Shown one piece after another: positions 36,481 to 43,974 of a DNA stretch of 64,000 bases. Within the stretch, counting starts at the first letter, position 1. Every line of letters begins with the position of its first letter. The stretch is from Bog-473 sp963725895. GTDB lineage: Bacteria > Actinomycetota > Acidimicrobiia > Acidimicrobiales > RAAP-2. The stretch covers positions 248,001 to 312,000 of the forward strand of contig CAVSAJ010000001.1 of assembly GCA_963725895.1 (NCBI GenBank), given 5' to 3'. The position numbers and the translations under genes are program-made. The notes under the pieces were generated by a model. That model worked only from the letters and a program-made list of their open reading frames with translations, was not told where the DNA came from and did not search any database.

Positions 36481-37985
36481 GCCTTCAGAAGCGGCTCGTC
36501 GCCGTCGTGGCGTTGCTGCTGGTGATCGGTCTCGTGGTCGCTGACGTCGTCACCTACGCCTCGGTTCGCTCCTTCCTCTTCGGCCAGGCCGACAACACCC
36601 TGGCGCAGAACGAGGCACTCGGCTTCAACTACCTGACCTTCGCGGCGGAGCGGCACGTGCCGGTGTCGAAATCTGAACTCTCGCGACGGGTCTCGGCGGA
36701 CGTGTACGTCACCTTGCTGGACCGCAGTGGAACGGTGATCTTGCGGCGCCCATCGGGCTCGCCGACTCGGCCCGACCCTGCGCCGATCCTGACCAAGAAC
36801 ATCCCGGTCCAGCAGGTGCCCGACATCTACAGCCGGGTCCGCGTCGGGCGCTATGCCGGCGCCTTCCGCCCCGATCCTGACGCAGTCGTCCTGGGCAGCA
36901 CCGGAGACCCCGACGGCGCCTACCGGACCGTGGCGGTGACCGTCCCGGAGGGGACCCTGGTGACGTCGTTGTCGCTGAACCCCACCAACGACACCCTCAA
37001 CTCGCTGCGTAGGGTCGAGCTCTTCGCCAGCCTCGCTGTCCTGCTGGCCATGGGCATCCTGGTGCTCGTCGTCGTGCGGCGCGGCCTGCGACCGCTCCGC
37101 CAGATGGCCGGCACCGCCGATGCGATCGCCTCGGGCGACCTGACGCGCCGCGTGCCCGAGGGCCGGCCCGGCACCGAGATCGGCCGCCTCGGCTCGGCCT
37201 TGAACGAGATGCTCACCCAGATCGAGGGCGCGTTCGACGAGAAGTCGGCGTCCGAGGAGCGGCTGCGGCAGTTCGTGGCCGATGCGTCGCACGAGCTCCG
37301 CACGCCCCTGACTTCAATCCGCGGCTACGCAGAGCTCCTGGGCAGGGGTGGCTTTGCGGACGATGCCGGCCGGCGCAAGGCGTTGAAGCGGATCGAGGAG
37401 GAAGCGACCCGCATGGGCGGGCTCGTCGAAGACCTGTTGCTCCTGGCCGAGCTGGATCGAGGCCGGCCGTTGCGGGCCGAGCCCGTGGACCTGCAACGTA
37501 CCTGTGCCGACGCCGTGGGGGACTCGAACGCTGTGGACCACGACCACCACCTCACCCTCGAACCCGGACCTCCCGTCGTCGTGATCGGCGACAGCGAGCG
37601 GTTGGCGCAGGTTGCACACAACCTGGTGCGCAACGCGCTCGCCCACACGCCCATCGGGACCGACGTCAACGTGTCGACGGGCGTCGCTCAGCGCATGGGC
37701 TACATCAAGGTCTCCGACAGCGGGCCGGGGATCCGACCCGACGTGGCGTCGCGCGTCTTTGACCGCTTCTACCAGGGCGACCCTTCGCGGTCCGCGACGG
37801 GGACTGGGCTGGGATTGGCCATCGTGCGGGCCATTGCCGAAGCGCTCCACGGTTCGGCCGAGGTCATCTCGACGCCGGGCTCTGGAGCAACGCTGCTCGT
37901 CAAGATCCCACTGGCGGCCAGCCACGCGGAGGCTGCCGTGCCGAGCGAGCCCCCCACGCCCGCCCGTTCACCGCAACTGCGCTGA
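36477..37985 (+). CDS. Sensor histidine kinase
   Basis: Membrane kinase paired with the preceding regulator. 502 residues. First transmembrane segment about 9-29, extracytoplasmic sensor about 30-180, second transmembrane segment about 181-202, HAMP about 203-255 (LRPLRQMAGTADAIASGDLTRRV). The H-box is VADASHELRTPLTSIRGYAELL. The ATP-binding domain shows the N-box NLVRNALAHTP, G1 SDSGPGI and G2 GTGLGLAIV. ATG 36477 overlaps the regulator's TGA. The C-terminus overlaps the convergent menF stop by 18 nt. Confidence 0.95.
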   Translation: MSLQKRLVAVVALLLVIGLVVADVVTYASVRSFLFGQADNTLAQNEALGFNYLTFAAERHVPVSKSELSRRVSADVYVTLLDRSGTVILRRPSGSPTRPDPAPILTKNIPVQQVPDIYSRVRVGRYAGAFRPDPDAVVLGSTGDPDGAYRTVAVTVPEGTLVTSLSLNPTNDTLNSLRRVELFASLAVLLAMGILVLVVVRRGLRPLRQMAGTADAIASGDLTRRVPEGRPGTEIGRLGSALNEMLTQIEGAFDEKSASEERLRQFVADASHELRTPLTSIRGYAELLGRGGFADDAGRRKALKRIEEEATRMGGLVEDLLLLAELDRGRPLRAEPVDLQRTCADAVGDSNAVDHDHHLTLEPGPPVVVIGDSERLAQVAHNLVRNALAHTPIGTDVNVSTGVAQRMGYIKVSDSGPGIRPDVASRVFDRFYQGDPSRSATGTGLGLAIVRAIAEALHGSAEVISTPGSGATLLVKIPLAASHAEAAVPSEPPTPARSPQLR

Positions 37986-39257
37986 GCTGCCGGGCACCAC
38001 GGCCTCAAGAACCGTGGCCAGCTTGATGTCGGTCTCCGCGGCCTCGGCCGCGGGCTCGGAGCCGCCGACGATGCCCGAACCGGCGCGCATTGTCACGGTC
38101 CGCCCATCGTCGAGAAGCAGGGCGCTGCGAATACCGATCATCCACTCGCCCTCCCCGGTCGCGCCCACCCAACCGACCGGGCCGGCCCAGGAGCCGCGCT
38201 CCCCGGCCTCGTGGGTGGCGATGAAGGCGAGTGCGTCTGGCCGCGGCGTGCCGCCAACGGCGGGGGTCGGATGCAGGCGCGCGAGGAGGTCGAGGACGCC
38301 AGGCGCCGGGGTGCGCAGGTGCCCCTCGATGCGCGTGCCGAGGTGCGCCACAGAGCGATAGGCGACGAGCGACGGTTCGTCGGGTACAGCGAGCGCGCGA
38401 CACCATGGCGCCAGGGTGGCGGCGATCTCGTCCACCACGAAGCGGTGCTCTTCCTGGTTCTTGGTTGAGCGTGCGAGGTCGCGTTGCGCGTCGGCGTCGC
38501 GGCGTGCCGTGTCGCCGCGCGGCACGGTGCCGGCCAGCGGATGAGCCGCCACCCGGTCGTCGTGACGGGCCACGAGCAACTCGGGGCTGGCCCCGAAGAA
38601 GGTTCCGTCGGGTACGGGCATCGAGAAGATCGTGCAGTTGGGCTCGCCGGCGCGGAGGCGGCGCAGGACCTCGGCGAGGTGCAGCGGCCCATCGAGGTCG
38701 ATTGCCACGGGCCGGGACAGCACCACTTTGTGCATGGTGGCTGCAGGGGCTTCCATCTGGGCGACCGCCTCGGCCACCATGTCGGCGTAGGCGGCCGAGG
38801 TCATAGCGGTGGTGAGACCGGCGACCGCCGGGTCCTTTTCGCCCTCTGGCGTCGTCCCGTATTGCCAGATCACGGAGTCGAAGAGCTCCTCGGTGGTGGG
38901 CAATGACGAATCGGCGGGACCGACCGCGGTCGCCCAACGCCGCGTCATGCCGTCGGCGTCGCGTGCGATGCCCATGGTGAAACGGGGGACGACGAGGAGC
39001 CCGGTCATGGCACGGGTAAACGGCAGAGCCCCGAGGGCGACGACCCCGGAGCCGAGGCATCCCACCTGGTCGTCGCACGGGATGGAGGCCAGAGCGTCGG
39101 CAGCCCCGCCTGCCTCAACGAGCTGCGCAGTGCCCCATCCGACCAAGGTGAGCCCCGGGCGGTCGAAGAGCACTGTCGGGCTGCCGTCGAACTGGAGCGC
39201 GTCGGGCCCGAGTTCGAGCGACACGCAGCGTGCGTGGAGGCCGGCCGTCGCGGTCAC
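37968..39257 (-). CDS. menF: Isochorismate synthase
   Basis: Converts chorismate to isochorismate, entry to menaquinone (or a siderophore). 429 residues from GTG 39257. The chorismate-binding domain carries FFGASPELLVAR, HPLAGTVPRG, KNQEEHRFVVDEI and IGIRSALLLDDGRTVTMRAGSGIV. The 3' coupling with menG (4-nt GTGA overlap) favours a menaquinone role. The longer open frame to 39557 is the antisense of menG and is not used. It is convergent with, and overlaps, the sensor-kinase gene. Confidence 0.92.
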   Translation of the reverse strand: MTATAGLHARCVSLELGPDALQFDGSPTVLFDRPGLTLVGWGTAQLVEAGGAADALASIPCDDQVGCLGSGVVALGALPFTRAMTGLLVVPRFTMGIARDADGMTRRWATAVGPADSSLPTTEELFDSVIWQYGTTPEGEKDPAVAGLTTAMTSAAYADMVAEAVAQMEAPAATMHKVVLSRPVAIDLDGPLHLAEVLRRLRAGEPNCTIFSMPVPDGTFFGASPELLVARHDDRVAAHPLAGTVPRGDTARRDADAQRDLARSTKNQEEHRFVVDEIAATLAPWCRALAVPDEPSLVAYRSVAHLGTRIEGHLRTPAPGVLDLLARLHPTPAVGGTPRPDALAFIATHEAGERGSWAGPVGWVGATGEGEWMIGIRSALLLDDGRTVTMRAGSGIVGGSEPAAEAAETDIKLATVLEAVVPGSSAQLR

Positions 39258-39976
39258 GGTGCGGGTGCTCCGGCACGGGTGGCGACGATGAGCTGGCTCA
39301 GGCCGCCGGCGAGCGGTCGGATTCCCACTGCCGAAAATCCGACGTCTCGCAGCAGCGCTCGGAGGGCCGACGCGGGCGGGAGGTAGGCGACCGAGCGCGG
39401 GAGGTACTGGTAGGCCTGCTTGTCGGAGATCACCCCGCCGAGCAGCGGTACGGCCCTCGTGAACCACAGGTCGTAGCCGGCCCGCCAGAGCCGCGAGGTG
39501 GGCGCGTCGACCTCCAACACAGCGAGGCGCCCACCGGCTCGCAGGACGCGAGCACACTCACCCATGGTGGCGGCCAGGTCCGTGAAGTTGCGCAGCGCAT
39601 AGCCACAGACCAGCCCATCAAAGGCGCCGTCGGCGAACGGGAGCCGACCGCCGTCCGCCTCGACGAGGGGAGCGGGCGTGCCGTTGGCCGCCAGCATGCC
39701 GGCGCTGAGGTCGGCGCCCACGACGCGAAAGCCACAGCGCTGTGCGAGGCGGGTCAGGTCGCCGGTTCCACACGCGAGGTCGAGCACGCGAGCTTCGGCA
39801 GGCAGTCCGAGCGCGCTGACGGTGTCCTTGCGCCACGACTGGTCCAGCCCGAACGTGATCAAGCGGTTCATGAGGTCGTAGCGCGGCGCGATGGTGTCGA
39901 ACATCTCGCGCACGCGGGCCGTTTTCTCAGCTCCGGTCGGCAACGGGGTCGGCGTCGCCTCCCCGTGAGGTGCCAT
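39254..39976 (-). CDS. menG: Demethylmenaquinone methyltransferase
   Basis: SAM-dependent C-methylation, last step of menaquinone synthesis. 240 residues from ATG 39976. UbiE/MenG features are VREMFDTIAPRYDLMNRLITFGLDQSWRK split over the N-terminus, SAM motif VLDLACGTGDLTRLA, the post-motif block LPFADGAFDGLVCGYALRNF, and the C-terminal YQYLPRSVAYLP. It overlaps menF. Between this start and the MaoC stop are short direct repeats; the same frame runs open upstream without a start codon, so ATG 39976 is preferred. Confidence 0.94.
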   Translation of the reverse strand: MAPHGEATPTPLPTGAEKTARVREMFDTIAPRYDLMNRLITFGLDQSWRKDTVSALGLPAEARVLDLACGTGDLTRLAQRCGFRVVGADLSAGMLAANGTPAPLVEADGGRLPFADGAFDGLVCGYALRNFTDLAATMGECARVLRAGGRLAVLEVDAPTSRLWRAGYDLWFTRAVPLLGGVISDKQAYQYLPRSVAYLPPASALRALLRDVGFSAVGIRPLAGGLSQLIVATRAGAPAP

Positions 39977-39977
39977 C

Positions 39978-40026
39978 AGGTCTGCCGGCGTCTGCGTGGG
40001 TGTCTGCGTTGGTGTCTGTATCGGCG
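39978..40026 (-). repeat. Short direct repeats upstream of menG
   Basis: On the minus strand about four imperfect copies of a 12-bp unit (ACGCAGACACCC/ACGCAGACGCC type) fill the gap between the MaoC stop and menG ATG. In the menG frame they read as Thr-Pro-x-Gln but lack a start codon. No obvious ribosome-binding site is visible. Confidence 0.65.
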
Positions 40027-40482
40027 TCAGCGGTAGTAGCGGTAGACCACTTGGGCGACGCAGGCCGGCTTCGGGGCGTCCTTGACTTCCATGACGAGGT
40101 CGTAGGTGACCTGGACGCCACCCTCGGTGTCTTCCACCTGGGCCACGGTCACGCCCATTCGCAGGTCCGAGCCGACCGGTACCGGTGAGGGGAACCGCAC
40201 CTTGTTGCAGCCGTAGTTGACGCCGAATTTCATGTTGTCGACCTGAATGATCTTGTTGAGGAGGACCGGGGCCAGCGACAAGGTGAGGTATCCGTGCGCG
40301 ATGGCGACGCCGAAGGGGCCGTCCTTGGCGCGCTCGGGATCGACGTGGATCCACTGGTGGTCGTCGGTGGCGTCGGCGAACAAGTTGACTCGCTCTTGGG
40401 TGATGGTCTGCCACTCGGAGTGGCCGAGGTCCTTGCCGACAAGCTCGTGGAAGGCGTCGACACCGTCGACGATGGTGTTCAT
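40027..40482 (-). CDS. MaoC-like hot-dog dehydratase
   Basis: Single-domain (R)-enoyl-CoA hydratase-like protein, 151 residues. The hydratase signature is present: FADATDDHQWIHVDPERA with catalytic Asp/His, then GVAIAHGYLTLSLAP. A NYGCNKVRFPSPVPVGSDLR block follows, as in the MaoC family. ATG 40482 has GAGGAG 8 nt upstream. It precedes menG-menF on the same strand, but a role in quinone synthesis is not implied by family knowledge; fatty-acid or polyester metabolism is more usual. Confidence 0.9.
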   Translation of the reverse strand: MNTIVDGVDAFHELVGKDLGHSEWQTITQERVNLFADATDDHQWIHVDPERAKDGPFGVAIAHGYLTLSLAPVLLNKIIQVDNMKFGVNYGCNKVRFPSPVPVGSDLRMGVTVAQVEDTEGGVQVTYDLVMEVKDAPKPACVAQVVYRYYR

Positions 40483-40548
40483 GGGGTGCTCCTCGCTGGT
40501 CAGGGTTCGATTCCGCTGAGGGACGCTACCCGCGTAGAGGAACGTCAC

Positions 40549-40554
40549 TACGCT
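40549..40554 (+). promoter_or_regulatory. Probable -10 box of the VIT-family gene
   Basis: TACGCT ends 8 nt before GTG 40562, so the transcript should be leaderless. Confidence 0.5.
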
Positions 40555-40561
40555 GACGGCG

Positions 40562-41290
40562 GTGAGCTCCGCACACGAGCACGACACCCCGCAGGTGCAC
40601 CACCACAGGGACGTGCAGGGCGGCGGCGCGCGGGCAGCGGTCTTCGGCATCAGCGATGGGCTGGTCACAAACGTGTCGCTGGTCCTGGGCATCGCGGGAG
40701 CCAACCCGGGAGGATCGATCGTCCGTCTGGCAGGCATCGCCGGGCTCGTCGCGGGCTCGTTCTCCATGGCGGCCGGCGAGTACCTCTCGATGACGGCACA
40801 GCGCGAGCTGATGGAACGCGAGCTCGAAGTTGAACGGAGCTCGCTGCGACGGAGCCCAGAGGGCGAGGCGGCAGAGCTGCGCGGCGTGTACGTGCGTCGG
40901 GGGATCGATCCCGTCGTGGCGAAGGACATGGTCAAAGAGGTCATGCAGGACCCCGATCTCGCCCTCGAGACGCACGCGCGCGAGGAGCTGGGGATCTCGA
41001 TCCAGCATCTCGGGTCACCGTGGCAAGCCGCTGCGGCGTCTTTCGTGACATTCGCGATCGGAGCCTTCGTTCCTCTCGCGCCCTGGCTGTTCACGTCGGG
41101 CACGGCTGCCATCGTGTTGTCGGTGGTGCTCGGGGCGGTGGCCGCCCTTGTCGTCGGTGTCGTGCTCGCGCGGTACACCGAGCGTCCCGTCCTCCAGTCC
41201 GCGCTGCGGCAGCTTGCGGTCACGGCGGTGGCCGCTGCGGTCACCTTCGGTGTCGGGAAGGCGATCGGGACCGGGACGGGGATGAGTTGA
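40562..41290 (+). CDS. VIT1/CCC1-family transporter (iron/manganese)
   Basis: Membrane protein of the vacuolar-iron-transporter family, likely exporting or sequestering Fe2+/Mn2+. 242 residues. Family motifs are AAVFGISDGLVTNVSLVLGIAGA in the first helix region, AGSFSMAAGEYLSMTAQRELMERE, and a cytoplasmic acidic metal-binding section (VRRGIDPVVAKDMVKEVMQDPDLALETHAREELGI, interrupted). Three further hydrophobic segments complete the fold. A His-rich start (HEHDTPQVHHHR) could also bind metal. GTG 40562 is fixed by the -10 box. Confidence 0.9.
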   Translation: MSSAHEHDTPQVHHHRDVQGGGARAAVFGISDGLVTNVSLVLGIAGANPGGSIVRLAGIAGLVAGSFSMAAGEYLSMTAQRELMERELEVERSSLRRSPEGEAAELRGVYVRRGIDPVVAKDMVKEVMQDPDLALETHAREELGISIQHLGSPWQAAAASFVTFAIGAFVPLAPWLFTSGTAAIVLSVVLGAVAALVVGVVLARYTERPVLQSALRQLAVTAVAAAVTFGVGKAIGTGTGMS

Positions 41291-41346
41291 CCGGCGCCAG
41301 ACGTCCCTTCGCCGTTTCCGCTACAAAACGGGCCGGTCAGGGCCGG

Positions 41347-42291
41347 TCAGGGTCGCGGCGTGGCGGACGACGGGTCGCGGCGATACGACCGGTCGACATG
41401 GTCGACGGTGAAGCCGAGTGATCGGTAGAGGGAGACGGCCGCCTGGTTGGTCGCGTCGGTGTAGAGCATGCCGTTGGTCACGCCGCGCTGCGCGAGGGAC
41501 TGGAGGCCCGCCACCGTGAGGGAACGTCCCCAACCCTGGCCGTGGTGCCGCGGGTCGACGGCGATCACGTAGATCTCGCCGAGGGCCGGCGCTCGGTCCC
41601 AGTGGATCTTCGTCCAGCACGACCCGATGAGACCTGGGCCATCGGGGTCATCCGCCAGGAGAAACCCGTCGAGATCGACCCAGTTCGCCCTCATCCGGTC
41701 GCGCAGTTGCTCAACGGTCCACGAACCCTGTTCGGGATGGCCCTCGAAGGCCCGGTTGTTGGTCTCGACCCAGGCCGCTTCATCCTGGCCGGGTAGGAAC
41801 GGTCGGGTCGCAAGCGGCCGGGTTGCACGCACGACCTCGTCAGGTAAGGGCAAAGGGACGCGCATCTGCAACAGGTCTCGCTCGGCCACGAACCCGTGCG
41901 CACGGGCGCGTGCATCGTCAGCGGGACCGGCCTGCATGGCCCAGAGATGAACCGAAGCGTCGGCGGGCGCCGCGGCGACGGCGCGGTCGATGAGCTCGGA
42001 CGCCACGTCGTCGTCCTTGGCGGCCGGGTCCACGACGACATGGAGCACCACCGTCCCGTCGGTGGCGGGGGACACGAACGCACTGCCAGACAGGCTCCCC
42101 TTGCGCCGGGCGAGGAGGGCGCGGCCGTGAGCGGACGGGCCCCCGCCGCCGTTGACCGCTCGCAGCAGTGGCTCGGGCAGCGGGGGATGGCCCCGGGCCG
42201 CTCCTGCCCGCGCGAGCAAGGCGGTCAACGCGGACCGGTCAGACCTACCCAGCGCGGCGAGGTCGAGCTCGGTGATTTCCAAGGCTCCCAC
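41347..42291 (-). CDS. mshD: Mycothiol synthase
   Basis: Acetyl-CoA:Cys-GlcN-Ins acetyltransferase, final step of mycothiol synthesis, the low-molecular-weight thiol of Actinomycetota. 314 residues from GTG 42291. Two GNAT domains are visible: a degenerate N-terminal one (about 10-140) and an active C-terminal one (about 150-300) with GEIYVIAVDPRHHGQGWGRSL and YTDATNQAAVSLYRSLGF. The start is chosen by the -10 box TACCTT at 42304-42299, 8 nt upstream. The longer frame to 42366 would extend across the nth promoter. Divergent from nth. Confidence 0.92.
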   Translation of the reverse strand: MGALEITELDLAALGRSDRSALTALLARAGAARGHPPLPEPLLRAVNGGGGPSAHGRALLARRKGSLSGSAFVSPATDGTVVLHVVVDPAAKDDDVASELIDRAVAAAPADASVHLWAMQAGPADDARARAHGFVAERDLLQMRVPLPLPDEVVRATRPLATRPFLPGQDEAAWVETNNRAFEGHPEQGSWTVEQLRDRMRANWVDLDGFLLADDPDGPGLIGSCWTKIHWDRAPALGEIYVIAVDPRHHGQGWGRSLTVAGLQSLAQRGVTNGMLYTDATNQAAVSLYRSLGFTVDHVDRSYRRDPSSATPRP

Positions 42292-42298
42292 TCGCGCC

Positions 42299-42316
42299 AA
42301 GGTAACCCGGTACCTT
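42299..42316. promoter_or_regulatory. Palindromic bidirectional promoter core of mshD and nth
   Basis: The 18-bp sequence AAGGTAACCCGGTACCTT is an inverted repeat whose two arms are the -10 boxes TACCTT of both divergent genes. The plus-strand box (42311-42316) ends 7 nt before nth ATG 42323; the minus-strand box (42304-42299) ends 8 nt before mshD GTG 42291. Both mRNAs should be leaderless, and two polymerases could not bind at once. Confidence 0.65.
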
Positions 42317-42322
42317 GAGCAG

Positions 42323-42988
42323 ATGGCGAAGCCCAGGACACCCAAAGGTCGGGCACGCCTGACCATGGAGCGGCTCGCCGAGTGCTACCCAGGCACGGCC
42401 AAGGAGCTGTGCGCCCTCGACTTCGACGATCCTTTCCAGCTGTTGACCGCGACGATTCTCTCGGCGCAGACCACGGACGTGCGGGTCAACACGGTGACCC
42501 CAGTGCTCTTCGCCAAGTATCCCGATCCTGCGGCGTTGGCCGCCGCCAATCCCGAGGATCTCGAGGGCATCATCCGGTCCACCGGGTTCTTCCGCTCCAA
42601 GGCGAAGAGCCTGATCGGGATGGCCACGGCGCTCTCGGAGCGTTTCAGTGGCAGCGTCCCGACGGACCTCGAGGATCTCGTCACCATCCCCGGCGTTGGT
42701 CGCAAGACGGGCAATGTCGTGCGCAGCGTGGCCTTCGACTTACCGGGTCTCCCGGTCGATACGCACGTGCTGCGGGTGAGCGATCGACTCGGCCTTTTAG
42801 AGACGTTGACGCCCGCCGAACGCCGCGACGCGGTCAAGGTGGAACTCGCGTTGAACGCGCTTGTTCCCGCAATGGAACGGGGCGCGTTCAGCCTCCGGAT
42901 GATCCTTCACGGCCGTGAGACATGCGTTGCTCGAAAACCACGCTGTAGTGCATGCCCGTTGGCTGATTTTTGTCCGTCGGTACGGTAA
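42323..42988 (+). CDS. nth: Endonuclease III
   Basis: Bifunctional DNA glycosylase/AP lyase for oxidised pyrimidines in base-excision repair. 221 residues. The helix-hairpin-helix is LVTIPGVGRKTGNVV with catalytic Lys128; the catalytic Asp146 is in PVDTHVLRVSDRL. The [4Fe-4S] cluster ligands C201, C208, C211 and C217 have the standard 6-2-5 spacing. ATG 42323 coincides with the predicted transcription start. A hairpin with a T run follows the TAA stop. Pairing with mshD links two stress-protection functions, though this may be coincidence. Confidence 0.96.
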   Translation: MAKPRTPKGRARLTMERLAECYPGTAKELCALDFDDPFQLLTATILSAQTTDVRVNTVTPVLFAKYPDPAALAAANPEDLEGIIRSTGFFRSKAKSLIGMATALSERFSGSVPTDLEDLVTIPGVGRKTGNVVRSVAFDLPGLPVDTHVLRVSDRLGLLETLTPAERRDAVKVELALNALVPAMERGAFSLRMILHGRETCVARKPRCSACPLADFCPSVR

Positions 42989-43001
42989 ACGGCGTGCGAT
43001 T

Positions 43002-43020
43002 GGGCTTTCAGCCCCTTTTT
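43002..43020 (+). terminator. Rho-independent terminator after nth
   Basis: GGGCT-TTC-AGCCC hairpin (43002-43014), then C and five T (43016-43020), 13 nt after the nth stop. The stem is short but the T tract is rare in this GC-rich DNA. Confidence 0.6.
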
Positions 43021-43041
43021 AGGCAATTCCAGTTTCTCGTG

Positions 43042-43070
43042 GTGAAATCGGAATATCGAGGGGCTACAGT
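43042..43070 (+). promoter_or_regulatory. Candidate sRNA promoter
   Basis: GTGAAA (43042-43047, 4/6 match to TTGACA), a 17-bp spacer, then TACAGT (43065-43070). The predicted start is at about 43077. Confidence 0.5.
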
Positions 43071-43076
43071 TAGCGC

Positions 43077-43175
43077 CGGAACCGGTTCCCGCCACCTGGT
43101 TCCAAAAGAGTCGAAGCTGGGATCCGCCTCCTGGCCGACTCGCCCAATGCCGGCCTTCGGGCCGGCATTGGTGTT
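43077..43175 (+). ncRNA. Candidate structured small RNA (~100 nt)
   Basis: No open frame covers this stretch. It begins at the predicted start of the promoter at 43042-43070 and contains three stems: GGAACC (43078-43083) with GGTTCC (43098-43103); GAGTCG (43108-43113) with CGACTC (43136-43141), whose loop holds the anti-Shine-Dalgarno-like CCTCC (43127-43131); and a 12-bp GC-rich terminator hairpin with a TTCG tetraloop (43144-43171). Promoter, folded body and terminator in register are what a trans-acting sRNA would show. I do not recognise a known family. Confidence 0.5.
43144..43175 (+). terminator. Strong hairpin terminator
   Basis: A perfect 12-bp stem, CCAATGCCGGCC (43144-43155) with GGCCGGCATTGG (43160-43171), closed by a TTCG loop and followed by TGTTTCC. 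It would end the candidate sRNA and insulate vapBC from upstream transcription. Confidence 0.75.
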
Positions 43176-43208
43176 TCCACTCCTGGTCGGAGGGGGTGTG
43201 AGCGCGTT

Positions 43209-43229
43209 GGTAGTACTTAAGGTGCTACC
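43209..43229. promoter_or_regulatory. Putative autoregulatory operator of vapBC
   Basis: A 21-bp inverted repeat: arms GGTAGTAC (43209-43216) and GTGCTACC (43222-43229), one mismatch, 5-bp centre TTAAG. It overlaps the -10 box TACCCT (43226-43231), which ends 7 nt before the antitoxin ATG. This is the expected place for repression by a ribbon-helix-helix antitoxin. Confidence 0.65.
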
Positions 43230-43237
43230 CTCGGGGC

Positions 43238-43504
43238 ATGGTCACCAAACGCTCGGTCTCGCTCGACGATGAGGTGGCATCGGCCGTCGAGGAGGCGGCC
43301 AAGCAGGATGGGGTGTCCTTCAGCGCCTGGCTCTCTTCGGCAGCTGAAAAACAGCTGCAGGTCCGCCAGGGACTCCGAGGCGTGGCGGCGTGGGAGGGTG
43401 AGACGGGCTCCCTCAGCGCCGAGGAGCTGGCGGCCGGTGAAGCACTGCTTGCTCGACTGCGCTCGGGTGTCTCCGGCGTCGCATCGCGAGTCAGGCGACG
43501 GTGA
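43238..43504 (+). CDS. Ribbon-helix-helix (CopG/VapB-type) antitoxin
   Basis: Small DNA-binding protein, 88 residues. The N-terminal RHH motif is KRSVSLDDEVASAVEEAAKQDG (split), followed by VSFSAWLSSAAEKQL, as in CopG/VapB antitoxins. The C-terminal half, acidic then basic, would contact the toxin. ATG 43238 sits at the predicted transcription start, and a palindromic operator overlaps the promoter. The stop overlaps the GTG of the next gene, the usual antitoxin-toxin arrangement. Plus-strand gene in a short island between nth and the his operon. Confidence 0.85.
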   Translation: MVTKRSVSLDDEVASAVEEAAKQDGVSFSAWLSSAAEKQLQVRQGLRGVAAWEGETGSLSAEELAAGEALLARLRSGVSGVASRVRRR

Positions 43505-43899
43505 GCGCGACGCGGCGGGAGGGTCTCGTCTACGGACTCGGCGCGCTCCACGCCGCAGCGCGCGGCGACCGGATGATGTGGGCCTTGCACCGAGCGGCAC
43601 TCTCCAACGGGATCGTGCCGGTCATCCCTGCCGTGACGGTCGCGGAGGGATATCGCACCGAGGCTCGCAGTGACCGCATCGGCGAGCTCTTGGCCGGCAC
43701 CGAGGTCGAGCCGTTCAGCGGCCATGCCGCGCGCCGTTCGGGCGAGCTTGCCGCACGATGTGACACCTCGGACATGAGCGTTGTCGCCGTCGTCGAGCTG
43801 GCAGAGCGGCGAAATTGTGCCGTCGTGGCGCAGCGTCAGGCGGTCCTGCGCACGGCAGCTGCGCTGCTGGGCCACCAGCTCGTGCTGTACGGGGTCTAG
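43501..43899 (+). CDS. PIN-domain (VapC-like) protein with apparently degenerate active site
   Basis: Second gene of the antitoxin-toxin pair, 132 residues, GTG overlapping the antitoxin stop. The overall pattern follows the actinobacterial PIN family: GLVYGLGALHAAARGDRMMWAL, VIPAVTVAEGYRTEAR, LLAGTEVEPF, DTSDMSVVAVVELAERR, CAVVAQRQAVL. The positions that are normally acidic are changed: the first-strand Asp is Gly12 (or Tyr11), the helix-4 Asp is Val94, and the TSDP-type Asp is Arg112. Glu49 may be retained. RNase activity is therefore doubtful. The alignment is from memory of the family, so residue equivalence is inferred. Confidence 0.75.
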   Translation: MSATRREGLVYGLGALHAAARGDRMMWALHRAALSNGIVPVIPAVTVAEGYRTEARSDRIGELLAGTEVEPFSGHAARRSGELAARCDTSDMSVVAVVELAERRNCAVVAQRQAVLRTAAALLGHQLVLYGV

Positions 43900-43974
43900 C
43901 CGTTCGCTCCTTCGCAATGTCGGTCTCGAGGCACCCATCGACCCGGCCGCGAGTCGAGGCAGCCAGGGCGATCG

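Noticed and set aside
37968..39557. Longer 529-residue version of isochorismate synthase
   Set aside because: The first 100 residues are antisense to menG. GTG 39257 overlaps the menG stop exactly and starts the domain properly.
40503..40513. GGTTCGATTCC resembles a tRNA T-loop
   Set aside because: Only 80 bp separate maoC and the VIT gene, no acceptor or anticodon stem can be drawn, and the segment overlaps the maoC ribosome-binding-site region.
43900..43974. Terminator after the VapC-like gene
   Set aside because: Some GC-rich symmetry is visible but no clear stem with a T tract.
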